This document shows, piece by piece, positions 8,045 through 16,057 of a DNA stretch of 64,000 bases; positions within the stretch are counted from its first letter, which is position 1, and every line of letters starts with the position of its first letter. A program made the position numbers and the translations under genes. The stretch is from NCBI RefSeq assembly GCF_002920535.1, contig NZ_PQSS01000004.1, positions 1-64,000 of the forward strand, read 5' to 3'. The notes below the pieces were generated by a model. It did no database searches. It was given only the letters and a program-made list of their open reading frames with translations, and was not told the origin of the DNA. Source of the stretch: Streptomyces sp. Ru71. GTDB taxonomy: Bacteria; Actinomycetota; Actinomycetes; Streptomycetales; Streptomycetaceae.

Positions 8045-9235
8045 GTGCCCGCCACACCCGACAACCCCGCGTTCGGCTCGGTCGAGGACGTCGCCGAGCG
8101 GTTCGCCGCCCACGGCTACATCGCCGACCGGCGACTCGCCACCACCGTGTTCCTGCAGACCAGGCTGGACAAGCCGCTGCTGCTCGAAGGCCCGGCCGGC
8201 GTCGGCAAGACCGAGCTGGCCAAGACGCTGGCCGCCGCCACCGGCCGCCGGCTGCTGCGCCTGCAGTGCTACGAAGGGCAGGACGAGAGCCGCGCCCTGT
8301 ACGAGTGGGACTACGGCAAGCAGCTGCTGTACACCCAGATGCTGCGGGACAAGATCGGCGACCTCACGGCCGACGCCCCCGACCTGGCCTCCGCCGTGCT
8401 GCGGATCGAGGAGCAGGACAGCGTCTTCTTCTCCGACCGGTTCCTCGCACCCCGCCCGCTGCTGGACGCCGTGCGCGGCGAGCAGCCGGCCGTCCTGCTG
8501 ATCGACGAGGTCGACCGGGCGGACGAGGCGCTGGAGGCGGTGCTCCTGGAGTGCCTGGCCGAGTACCAGGTGTCCGTTCCGGAGATCGGCACGTACACCG
8601 CGAAGGTCCCCCCGTACGTCGTGCTGACCTCCAACAACACCCGCGACCTGTCGGCGGCGCTGAAACGCCGCTGCCTGCACCTCTTCCTGGACTACCCGGA
8701 CGCCGAGCGCGAGCTGGAGATCGTACGCGCCAAGGACACCGGGCTGCCCGAGGCCGCCGCCCGCCACTTGGTGGACGTCGTGCGGGGCCTGCGCGAGCTG
8801 CCGCTGCGCAAGAGCCCCAGCATCTCCGAGACCGTCGACTGGGCCCGCACCCTCGCCGTGCTGGGCGTCGACGAACTCGCCCCCGCGGTCCTCGCCGACA
8901 CCGCCAACGTCGTCCTCAAGTACGAGCGGGACCTGCACCGCGCGCTGGACGTGCTGCCGCGCCTGGCCGACCCCAACCGCACGCTGCCCGAACCCGGCCG
9001 GCACCACGGGCACCCGCACCACGGCGGCCACCATCACCACGACGGCGACCACCACGACCACGGCGGGCACGGCGAGGTGGACGGCCGTGCCGTCCGGGCC
9101 GCCATGGACCGGCAGGGCCGGCACGACGAGAACTACTACGGCGCCCCCGGCGCCGGGCCGGCGCACCGCACCACCCCCGGTGCCGGCCAGGGCGCCCGCT
9201 CCTTCGCCGCCATCGCGCGGCGCCGCACCGACTGA
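8045..9235 (+). CDS. MoxR-type AAA+ ATPase with His-rich tail
   Basis: This 396-residue ATPase starts at GTG behind CGGAGGAACC. Walker A is GPAGVGKTE near residue 43, Walker B is VLLIDEVDRAD near 150, and the sensor-1 region is VVLTSNNTRDLSAALKRR. This is the MoxR/CoxD type that works with a VWA partner in inserting metal or maturing enzymes. The C-terminal extension (about residues 315-350) is strikingly His-rich (RHHGHPHHGGHHHHDGDHHD), unlike a normal MoxR ATPase and suggestive of metal binding. It follows mno by 68 bp and precedes the VWA gene by 15 bp. I infer a role in activating Mno, possibly loading its metal. Confidence 0.88.
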   Translation: MPATPDNPAFGSVEDVAERFAAHGYIADRRLATTVFLQTRLDKPLLLEGPAGVGKTELAKTLAAATGRRLLRLQCYEGQDESRALYEWDYGKQLLYTQMLRDKIGDLTADAPDLASAVLRIEEQDSVFFSDRFLAPRPLLDAVRGEQPAVLLIDEVDRADEALEAVLLECLAEYQVSVPEIGTYTAKVPPYVVLTSNNTRDLSAALKRRCLHLFLDYPDAERELEIVRAKDTGLPEAAARHLVDVVRGLRELPLRKSPSISETVDWARTLAVLGVDELAPAVLADTANVVLKYERDLHRALDVLPRLADPNRTLPEPGRHHGHPHHGGHHHHDGDHHDHGGHGEVDGRAVRAAMDRQGRHDENYYGAPGAGPAHRTTPGAGQGARSFAAIARRRTD

Positions 9236-9250
9236 ACCCGGGAGGCCTGC

Positions 9251-10786
9251 ATGGAAGCCGGTGTGCACCGATTCGTCCGCGTGCTGCGGCTGTTCGGCCT
9301 GCGGGTCTCCGTGTCGGAGGCCATGGACGCCATGCGCGGGGCCGCCCAGCCCGGCGTGCTCGTCGAGCGCGAGACGCTGCGCGAGGCACTGCGCATGACG
9401 CTCGTGAAGGACCGCCGCGACCACCCGCTGTTCGACGACCTGTTCACCGCGTTCTTCTCCCTGCGCCCGGTGGACGGCGGCGCCGACGGCCACGGCCACA
9501 GCCATGCGCACGACGACCTGTCCGACACGGGTGAGCTGGAGTCGTACACCGTCTCCGAGGAGCCCTCGAAGACCCCGGAGCAGGGCCACAGTCACGGCAA
9601 GCCGTCCGACATCCGCGACTTCTTCGACCAGCAGGACCTGGCCCAGCAGTACAACCTGCACCAGGAGGCCAACAAGATCGACCTGGCCTCGATGACCGAC
9701 GAGATCGTGCTGTCCGAGGACGGCGCGAGCGGCTCGCGCGACGACAGCCCGTCCGTCCAGCTGGAGACCGAGCGGCTGCACGGCGCCGGCATCCCCGGAC
9801 GGCTCGCTCCGGCGACCGGGCAGCCGATCGGGACGACCCTGACCGTCGCCCAGCACGACGCCCTGCTCGGCTGGCTCGCGGAGCATCAGGACGATCCCGA
9901 CGACCCGGAAGCAGGTGCGTGGCGCCGGCAGCTGATGGGTGTCGTCGAGAACCTGCCCGAGTTGCTGAAACGGCATCTGGACCGGCTGGCCGAACTGCGG
10001 TCGGTGGCCGTGGAGTCCGCCCGGATCGCCGAACGCGCCCGCCTCGAAGCGATCGACGAGGAGGAGCGCGGGCAGCTGGAGGAGGCGCTGCGCCGGGTGG
10101 GCCGCACCGTGCACGGCGCCCTCACCAGCCGCAAGCGCAACACCCCGACGGGCCGCGTCCATCCGGGCCGCACCATGCGCCGCAACATGCGCTTCGACGG
10201 CGTCCCGTTCCGGCCCGTCACCGTCACCCGCGCCGAGGACAGGCCGCGCCTGCTGGTCCTCGCGGACGTCTCCCTGTCGGTGCGGGCCACCGCCCGCTTC
10301 ACCCTGCACCTGGTGCACGGGCTGCAGTCCCTGTTCGGGCAGGTGCGCAGTTACGCCTTCGTCGACGAACCCACCGAGATCACCGAGCTGTTCGCCGAGC
10401 ACCCGCTGGAGCGGGCGCTGGGGCTGGTCTTCGACGGGCTGCCGGCCGGCGGCCTGCTGGACGTGGACACCACCTCCGACTACGGCCGGACCTTCGAGAC
10501 GCTGCTGACCGAGCACTCCGCCGCGCTGGGCCGCCGCACCACCCTGCTGGTGCTCGGCGACGGCCGCGGCAACGGCAACCCGCCGCGCACCGAGGCGTTC
10601 GCAGAGATCACCCGCCGGGTGCGGCAGACCGTCTGGCTGACCCCGGAGCCGCGCTACTCCTGGGGCCTGGGCGCCTGCGACCTGCCCCGCTACGCCGAGT
10701 ACTGCGACCGCGTGCAGGTGGTCGCCGACCTCGCCGGGCTGGAGCGCACCGCCCTGCGCATGGCGGCGGAGGCGACCGGCCGATGA
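9251..10786 (+). CDS. VWA (CoxE-like) protein with His-rich segments, partner of the MoxR ATPase
   Basis: This 511-residue protein starts at ATG behind GGGAGGCCTGC. The N-terminal half is helical and acidic and carries HGHSHAHDD and GHSHGK clusters at about residues 82-90 and 115-120. The C-terminal half (about 325-505) is a von Willebrand A domain with the MIDAS motif as DVSLS, followed by the TSDYGRTFETLL region. CoxE-like proteins pair with MoxR ATPases as metal chelatase or enzyme-maturation machines. Its stop overlaps a tiny ORF that leads into mftM. The function is inferred from architecture and operon position. Confidence 0.85.
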   Translation: MEAGVHRFVRVLRLFGLRVSVSEAMDAMRGAAQPGVLVERETLREALRMTLVKDRRDHPLFDDLFTAFFSLRPVDGGADGHGHSHAHDDLSDTGELESYTVSEEPSKTPEQGHSHGKPSDIRDFFDQQDLAQQYNLHQEANKIDLASMTDEIVLSEDGASGSRDDSPSVQLETERLHGAGIPGRLAPATGQPIGTTLTVAQHDALLGWLAEHQDDPDDPEAGAWRRQLMGVVENLPELLKRHLDRLAELRSVAVESARIAERARLEAIDEEERGQLEEALRRVGRTVHGALTSRKRNTPTGRVHPGRTMRRNMRFDGVPFRPVTVTRAEDRPRLLVLADVSLSVRATARFTLHLVHGLQSLFGQVRSYAFVDEPTEITELFAEHPLERALGLVFDGLPAGGLLDVDTTSDYGRTFETLLTEHSAALGRRTTLLVLGDGRGNGNPPRTEAFAEITRRVRQTVWLTPEPRYSWGLGACDLPRYAEYCDRVQVVADLAGLERTALRMAAEATGR

Positions 10787-10824
10787 ACACCACCGCACAC
10801 CGTCAGGGGGAGCCGTCGCCGTGA
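10783..10824 (+). CDS. Possible 13-residue relay ORF between the VWA gene and mftM
   Basis: A 13-codon frame (MNTTAHRQGEPSP) starts at an ATG that overlaps the VWA stop by 4 nt (ATGA). It ends at a TGA that overlaps the mftM GTG by 4 nt (GTGA). GGAGG occurs 10 nt upstream. The double overlap would carry ribosomes across the 34-nt gap to mftM, which also has its own GGGGGA site. It may be a fortuitous frame; there is no homology argument for the peptide. Confidence 0.25.
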   Translation: MNTTAHRQGEPSP

Positions 10825-11747
10825 GCGTCCCGAGCCTGCGCAGCGCCATCGCCGCGCGCCGTATCGACCCGCTGGCGCCGAGCGCGCCCGGCCTGTACGC
10901 CGACCACCTGGTACGTGTGGTCCGCGACGGCCCCGCCGCCGGGGGCTGCACCCCGCGCCCCATCGTCCGCACCGCGCACTTCACCCTGCGCCGCCGCGGC
11001 CGCCGCGTCGAACTGGGCCACTCGCTGCGCCCCGAACAGCTGGACAACGACCTCGCCGGACTGCTCGCCGAGGAGCTGTTCGCCCCCGGCTGGCTGTCCG
11101 GCAGCGACGTCTTCGAGCGGGTCTTCACCGGGGTGGTGCGCTCCTGCGTGGACGGCCCCCTGCCCGCCTGGACCACCTTCTACGACAACACCCTGGCCCG
11201 CATCCAGAAGTACTGGCAGGACCCCGAGCCGGCCGAGCACTCCTCGATCGCCGGGTTCGCCCCCGTGTACCGGCGCACGCTCGACCTGGTCCCCGCGGGC
11301 AGCGTGCTGGACCTCGGTTCCTGCTTCGGCTTCCTGCCGCTGCTGCTGGCCGAGCGGGACGCGCGGACGGTGATCGCCTCCGACCTCTCCCCCGGCACCA
11401 TGCGCCTCCTGGGCACGGTGGCCCGCGCCCGGGGCCTCGCGCTCGACGCGCTGGTCTGCGACGCGTCCCGGGTGCCGCTGCCCGACGGCTCGGTGGACAC
11501 CGTCACCGTCATCCACGTCCTGGAGCACCTGGACCCCGGGCACGGTGACGCCGTCGTGCGGGAGGCGCTGCGGCTGGCCCGGCGCCGGGTGGTGGTGGCC
11601 GTGCCGTACGAGGACGAGCCGACCGCCGCGTACGGGCACGTGCGGTGCTTCTCCCCCGAGCAGCTCGCCGCACTGGGCCGCCGCACCGGCCACGGGTTCT
11701 CGGTCGACACCTTCCACGGCGGCTGGCTGGTCGTCGACCACGGCTGA
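10821..11747 (+). CDS. mftM: SAM-dependent methyltransferase, likely mycofactocin oligosaccharide methyltransferase MftM
   Basis: This is a 308-residue protein with a GTG start. The C-terminal half is a class I methyltransferase with motif I VLDLGSCFGFLPLLL near residue 155, the acidic loop IASDLSPGTM, then LDALVCDASRVPLPDGSVDTV and VIHVLEHLDPGHG. The N-terminal 130 residues are a distinct accessory region. MftM 2-O-methylates a glucose of the mycofactocin glucan. In Mycolicibacterium smegmatis the mftM gene lies beside the mno regulators rather than in the mft cluster, which matches its place here downstream of mno. The SAM fold is certain; the specific name rests on context and general resemblance. 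Confidence 0.68.
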   Translation: MSVPSLRSAIAARRIDPLAPSAPGLYADHLVRVVRDGPAAGGCTPRPIVRTAHFTLRRRGRRVELGHSLRPEQLDNDLAGLLAEELFAPGWLSGSDVFERVFTGVVRSCVDGPLPAWTTFYDNTLARIQKYWQDPEPAEHSSIAGFAPVYRRTLDLVPAGSVLDLGSCFGFLPLLLAERDARTVIASDLSPGTMRLLGTVARARGLALDALVCDASRVPLPDGSVDTVTVIHVLEHLDPGHGDAVVREALRLARRRVVVAVPYEDEPTAAYGHVRCFSPEQLAALGRRTGHGFSVDTFHGGWLVVDHG

Positions 11748-11812
11748 GCGAAAGCTCCCCCCAAGAACTGCGCCGCCCCGAAGAGAAACACCCCGACGCA
11801 AAGGAGCGTTCC

Positions 11813-12463
11813 ATGGCCCTCTCGGAAACGGAAACGGCGGACTCCGCCGCAGCGCACGCCAAACCCCGGCCGCAGGCCACGCCGGGACCGCTGGACGGGG
11901 ACCCGGCACTGATCGGCGTGCCCACGTTCATCGTGGGCTCGATCGCCCTCGGCCTCACCCTGGTCGGCTATGTCCCGGCGGGCACCGCCGGAGCACCGCT
12001 CGCGATCATCCTCGCGGCCACGGCGCTCGGCCAGCTGATCGCCGCGGTCTGGGCGGCCGCGCTCGGGCAGAGCGCCGTCGCCGCGATCTTCGGTGTCTTC
12101 ACCGGGTTCTGGCTCAGCTACGCGGTGCTGGTGCTCGGGCTCACCCACGGCTGGTTCGCGATCGCCGGGTCCGCCGCGACCAGGACCCAGGCGCTGTTCC
12201 TGATCTCCTGGCTGGCCACCATCGTGCTGCTGACCCTGAGCACGCTACGGCTGCCGGCCGCCTTCACCGTGCTGTTCACCCTGATCGACCTGGCCCTCGC
12301 CCTGGTGCTGTCCGCAACCCTGAACGGCTCCAGCACGCTGCAGACGGCGGGCGGCTACACCGTCTTCGCCTTCGTCGCGGTCGGGTGCTACCTCTTCTGG
12401 CACGTGACCTCGCTGGCCACCGGAGGGCGCGGCCTACCGCTCGGCCGTCCGGCCGTGAGCTGA
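11813..12463 (+). CDS. GPR1/FUN34/YaaH family (acetate/succinate) transporter
   Basis: This 216-residue membrane protein starts behind AAAGGAG. About six hydrophobic helices are visible after a polar N-terminus of about 28 residues, beginning GDPALIGVPTFIVGSIALGLTLVGY. The family moves acetate, succinate or similar small acids or ammonium. The canonical NPAPLGL motif is replaced by a related DPALIGV segment, so substrate assignment is loose. As the last gene of the mno run, ahead of a strong terminator, it would suit uptake or export of the acid formed from the oxidised alcohol (inference). Confidence 0.8.
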   Translation: MALSETETADSAAAHAKPRPQATPGPLDGDPALIGVPTFIVGSIALGLTLVGYVPAGTAGAPLAIILAATALGQLIAAVWAAALGQSAVAAIFGVFTGFWLSYAVLVLGLTHGWFAIAGSAATRTQALFLISWLATIVLLTLSTLRLPAAFTVLFTLIDLALALVLSATLNGSSTLQTAGGYTVFAFVAVGCYLFWHVTSLATGGRGLPLGRPAVS

Positions 12464-12476
12464 CGAGCTGAAGGCA

Positions 12477-12512
12477 GGGAGCGGGGACCGCCGGCGGGCG
12501 CTCCCCGCTCCC
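12477..12512. terminator. Bidirectional hairpin terminator
   Basis: A perfect 11-bp stem, GGGAGCGGGGA / TCCCCGCTCCC, encloses a 14-nt loop. It sits between the convergent transporter gene and the response regulator, so it can end transcription from both sides. There is no T tract, which is normal for this genus. Confidence 0.75.
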
Positions 12513-12517
12513 TCGCG

Positions 12518-13183
12518 TCAGATGACGCCCGACTTGCTGGCCTCGTAGACGACTTCCGCCCTGCTCCCGGCGTCCATCTTCCGCATGATGTTGCGGACGT
12601 GGAACTTCACCGTGGTCTCCGAGATGTACAGCTCCGCGCCGATCTCCCGGTTGCTCAGCCCGTGGGCGAGCAGCCGGAGGACCTTCAGCTCCCGTTCGGT
12701 GAACTTGGGCCGCTCGGGCTGCACACGCATCGAGCGCACCATCGCCGCCGCCGCGTGCGAGTCGAAGGCGCTCTCGTTGCGGGCCACCGCGCGGAGGGAA
12801 CGCAGCAGTTCGGTGGTGTCCACGTCCTTGACGACATAGCCGCGCGCACCGTGCTGGATCGCCTCCACGACCAGCTGGTCGTCGAGGAACGTGGTGAGCA
12901 CCAGCACCGCCAGGTCCGGGTGGCGCCGGGTGAGCCGGGCGCACAGGTCCAGACCCTCGGTGTCGGCAGCGGTGGAGAGCTTCAGGTCGAGCAGCACGAT
13001 CTCCGGACGCGTCCGCTCGACGACGGCGTCGGCCTCGGCGGCCGTGCTCGCCTCGCCGACCACCTCCAGGTCGCTCTCGCGTTCCAGGATCGACCTGAGC
13101 CCGTGCCGGACGATCGCGTGGTCGTCGACCAGCACGATCCGCAGGACCTGCGTGGGTGCCTGAGCCGGCTGTTCGGCCGTCAT
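12518..13183 (-). CDS. NarL/LuxR-type response regulator (MnoR-like)
   Basis: This 221-residue protein has a receiver domain (residues 15-135; LVDDH acidic pocket, phospho-acceptor in IVLLDLKLS, K in GYVVKDV). It ends in a LuxR helix-turn-helix (FTERELKVLRLLAHGLSNREIGAELYISETTVKFHVRNIMRKM). It overlaps the sensor kinase by 4 nt. In M. smegmatis the MnoSR pair next to mftM activates mno, and the arrangement here is equivalent, so activation of mno and/or the alcohol dehydrogenase is the likely job. I infer this from synteny; no binding site was identified. Confidence 0.85.
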   Translation of the reverse strand: MTAEQPAQAPTQVLRIVLVDDHAIVRHGLRSILERESDLEVVGEASTAAEADAVVERTRPEIVLLDLKLSTAADTEGLDLCARLTRRHPDLAVLVLTTFLDDQLVVEAIQHGARGYVVKDVDTTELLRSLRAVARNESAFDSHAAAAMVRSMRVQPERPKFTERELKVLRLLAHGLSNREIGAELYISETTVKFHVRNIMRKMDAGSRAEVVYEASKSGVI

Positions 13184-14547
13184 CCGCTGCCTCCCGAGTG
13201 CTTCACCGGCAGCGGGACGTCGACCCGCAGCAGGACGCCTCCCATCCCCGACCGGCGGATGGACAGTCGGCCGCCGAGCTCCTCCGCCCGGGCGACCATG
13301 TTCGCCAGCCCGCGGTGGCGTCCGGCGAGATCGGTGGCCCTCGACAGGCGCAGGGCCCGGCGCAGCTGCGCCGGGTCGCCGCCGCCGTCGTCGGACACGG
13401 TCAGCACCACCGCGTGCGGCTGATACCGCAGGCGGACCAGCGCCCGGCCCGCCTTGCCGTGCGTGGCCGAGTTGAACAGGGCCTCGCCGGTGATCCGCAG
13501 GAGCGACCGCTCGGCGTCGGGCGGCAGCGGTGCCGGCCGGCCCGCCACCTGCACCCGTACGTCGAGGTCGGTGGGCAGGTGCACCGTGGACAGCCGCTCC
13601 AGCAGCACCGGAAGCGGCCCCGCCGGCTCCTGCGAGGTGTGGTGCAGCGCGTAGATCGCGGCGCGCAGCCGCTCCACGGCCTGCCGGTTGAGGTCCTTGG
13701 CGCCGGCGAGCCGTTCGGCGATCCCGGCGGCCTCCCCGCCCAGGCCCGCCAGCTCGGCCCGGCACACCTCCACCGTCATCCCCGCGCTGAGCACGTACTG
13801 GGAGACGCTGTCGTGGAGTTCGCGTGCGATGCGCCGGCGTTCGTCGTCCAGCGCCTGCCGCTGCATCGCGTCGAGCAGCCGCGCCTGGGTCTCGGCCAGC
13901 TCGGCGCTGCGCGCGGCCAGATCCCGGGCCTGCCGCTCCGCCGCCTCGGACAGTTCCTCGGCACGTCCGCGCAGGGTGGTCGCCGCGTGGAACAGGAACG
14001 TGTGGTGCAGCGCCACGGCCGCCTGGTTGGCGAGGACCCGCAGGATGGCCAGGTCGGTGTCGGCGACCTCGACACCGGCGCCGGGCTGTGCGGCGATCCC
14101 GCCGACCGGTTCGTCGTCCAGGGTCATCGGCGCGCGCACCCAGCCCCGGCCGCGGGAGGGCTCCTGGGCCTCCCAGGGGCGGGTGCGCAGCAGCTGGAGG
14201 TGCTCGCGCACCTCGGCGGGTAGGCGGGTCTCGTCGTCGATGAACACGTCGTCCGTGTACAGCAGGAACCGGGGCCGGGCGGCGCGCAGCGCGCCGTCGG
14301 CGACGGCCAGCAGCAGCCAGCGGGCGCGCAGATGCTCGGCGGCGGTCCGTACGACGGCCTCGACCAGGGCGCGCGGGCCCTCGGCCGTGCGCACCAGGGC
14401 GCGGGAGATCCCGTCGAGCGCCTCCACCGTCCGCTCCAGCCGCTCGGTGGAGCGCACGTACGCGGGGTAGAACGACCGCTTGCCGGACCTCAGTCCGGTG
14501 AGCACTCCCAGGTCGGAGGTCTGCGGGGAACGTTCGGGGTCGTTCAC
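13180..14547 (-). CDS. Cytoplasmic GAF-domain sensor histidine kinase (MnoS-like)
   Basis: This is a 455-residue kinase. Residues 30-200 form a GAF-like sensor, followed by a coiled linker. The HisKA_3 H-box is DDERRRIARELHDSVSQYV, and a HATPase domain follows (EALFNSATHGKAGRA ... VSDDGGG ... RHRGLANMVARAEELGG). No membrane helix is evident, so it senses a soluble signal. The GTG at 14547 was chosen because it lies just past the alcohol dehydrogenase stop with a GAGG site; a longer frame would run antiparallel inside that gene. It is coupled to the regulator by a 4-nt overlap and read after the dehydrogenase gene, 10 nt away. Confidence 0.85.
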   Translation of the reverse strand: MNDPERSPQTSDLGVLTGLRSGKRSFYPAYVRSTERLERTVEALDGISRALVRTAEGPRALVEAVVRTAAEHLRARWLLLAVADGALRAARPRFLLYTDDVFIDDETRLPAEVREHLQLLRTRPWEAQEPSRGRGWVRAPMTLDDEPVGGIAAQPGAGVEVADTDLAILRVLANQAAVALHHTFLFHAATTLRGRAEELSEAAERQARDLAARSAELAETQARLLDAMQRQALDDERRRIARELHDSVSQYVLSAGMTVEVCRAELAGLGGEAAGIAERLAGAKDLNRQAVERLRAAIYALHHTSQEPAGPLPVLLERLSTVHLPTDLDVRVQVAGRPAPLPPDAERSLLRITGEALFNSATHGKAGRALVRLRYQPHAVVLTVSDDGGGDPAQLRRALRLSRATDLAGRHRGLANMVARAEELGGRLSIRRSGMGGVLLRVDVPLPVKHSGGSG

Positions 14548-14557
14548 CGGGATCGCC

Positions 14558-15832
14558 TCACAGAGCCTCGCGGAACAGTGTCTCCACGTCCCGCACGTCG
14601 ACGTCCCTGGGGTTGGTCGCCATGCAGGCGTCCTTGAGCGTCGTGCGGGCCAGCACCGGCACGTCGCGCTCGGCGACCCCGAGACTGGCCAGTCCCTTCG
14701 GCACGCCGACGTCGTCCGCCAGCGCCCGTACCAGGTCCGCGAGCTGTGCGGCCACCTCGTGCGGCGGCACACCGGCGACCGGGAGGCCGGCCGCCGCGCC
14801 CAGCGCGACGAAACGCTCCGGCCAGGTCTCGGCGTTGAAGCGGATGACGTGCGGCAGGAGCACGCCGTTGACCACGCCGTGCGGGGCGTCGAGCAGGCCG
14901 CCGACCTGGTGGCTCATGGCGTGCGTGGCGCCGAGGATGGCGTTGGTGAAGGCCATGCCGGCCTCCAGCGAGGCCTGGGCCATGGCGAGCCGGGCACCGA
15001 AGTCCTTGGGGCGGACCTGGGTGCGCACCAGGTTCGCGGTGATCAGCTCGACCGCGTGCAGGGCGTGGATGTCGGTGAGCGGATTGTGCGCCCGGGACAC
15101 GAACGCCTCGATGGCGTGCGTCAGGGCGTCCAGACCGGTGGCCGCGTTGAGCCAGTCCGGCATGGTGGTCAGCAGCCGCGGGTCGATCACCGAGATCTCG
15201 GGGACCAGGGTGCGGCTCACGATGGTGATCTTGATGTGGTGGGTGGTGTCGGTGATCACGGCGAACTGGGAGACGTCCGCCCCGGTGCCCGACGTGGAGG
15301 GCACCATCACGGTCGGCGGGATGGGCTGGACGACCTGGTCCACGCCCTCGTAGTCGAGGATGTGCCCGCCGTTGCCGGACAGGATCGCCACGCCCTTGGC
15401 GGCGTCGATGACGGAGCCGCCGCCGACCCCCACGATGACGTCGCAGCCGCTGGCCGCGTAGCGCTCGTAGCCGGCCTGGATCTCGCCGTCCTTGGGATTG
15501 GGCGTCACGTCGCACCACACCACGGGGCGCAGCCCGGCCCTGCGCAGATGGCCCACCGCCTCGTCCGCCCAGCCCGCCTCCATCAGCCCGGGGTCGGTGA
15601 CCAGGAAGGGGCGGCGGCCGCCGAGGCGCAGCGCGCAGTGCCCGAGCTCCGTGAGCGAACCGGGCCCGAAGACGACCTCGGGCACATGGAACTTGGCGAG
15701 CCGGGCGGACCGCCTGACGGCGTCAGCGCTGCTGCGCTGCGGCCCCAGGAGCTCGCACTGGCACTCGTCACGGCTCCAGTCCGCGCTCGGGTCGTTACCG
15801 CCCGCCACCATGACACTTGACCTGGTCGACAT
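14558..15832 (-). CDS. Iron-containing (group III) alcohol dehydrogenase
   Basis: This 424-residue protein has the GVGGGSVIDAAKG nucleotide motif, PSTSGTGADVS, and metal ligands in GLDALTHAIEAFVSRAHNPLTD and MSHQVGGLLDAPHGVVNGVLLPHV. It oxidises alcohols or reduces aldehydes with NAD(P). The N-terminal 50 residues before VPEVVFGPGSLTELG are longer than usual. The ATG at 15832 follows GGGAGG. Together with the kinase and regulator it forms a three-gene minus-strand operon whose promoter region contains the same perfect palindrome as mftA/mno. Whether it uses mycofactocin as acceptor is open. Confidence 0.88.
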   Translation of the reverse strand: MSTRSSVMVAGGNDPSADWSRDECQCELLGPQRSSADAVRRSARLAKFHVPEVVFGPGSLTELGHCALRLGGRRPFLVTDPGLMEAGWADEAVGHLRRAGLRPVVWCDVTPNPKDGEIQAGYERYAASGCDVIVGVGGGSVIDAAKGVAILSGNGGHILDYEGVDQVVQPIPPTVMVPSTSGTGADVSQFAVITDTTHHIKITIVSRTLVPEISVIDPRLLTTMPDWLNAATGLDALTHAIEAFVSRAHNPLTDIHALHAVELITANLVRTQVRPKDFGARLAMAQASLEAGMAFTNAILGATHAMSHQVGGLLDAPHGVVNGVLLPHVIRFNAETWPERFVALGAAAGLPVAGVPPHEVAAQLADLVRALADDVGVPKGLASLGVAERDVPVLARTTLKDACMATNPRDVDVRDVETLFREAL

Positions 15833-15954
15833 GCGACCTCCCAAAGGGCGTCGAGCCCGCAACGCACACGCAACCTTGATTTTACTGCCCGGTTGGCCGA
15901 TAACTCTGTCGTCAGACCGAAGACCACGCTAGGCGCGCGCACCCACGTGCGACA

Positions 15955-15972
15955 CCTGTCCGATCGGACAGG
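15955..15972. promoter_or_regulatory. Perfect 18-bp palindromic operator between the alcohol dehydrogenase and the GAF regulator
   Basis: CCTGTCCG-AT-CGGACAGG, with arms identical to those at 6411-6428, lies 123 bp upstream of the dehydrogenase ATG and 86 bp upstream of the regulator ATG. An AT-richer stretch at about 15873-15905 lies between it and the dehydrogenase and may hold that promoter. Shared arms at two divergent promoters 9.5 kb apart suggest one common regulator. Confidence 0.72.
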
Positions 15973-16057
15973 GTGGACGGACCGGTCGGGCGGGTGCGCC
16001 GACTCGGTCCTCGGGGACAATAGCGGTCGTCCCCGTTCGACGGCAGGGGAAATGCAG

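Noticed and set aside
7982..11176. A 1064-codon open frame on the minus strand across moxR, VWA and mftM
   Set aside because: Fully antisense to three well-supported genes, with repetitive Gly/Val/Arg-rich sequence and no recognisable motif.
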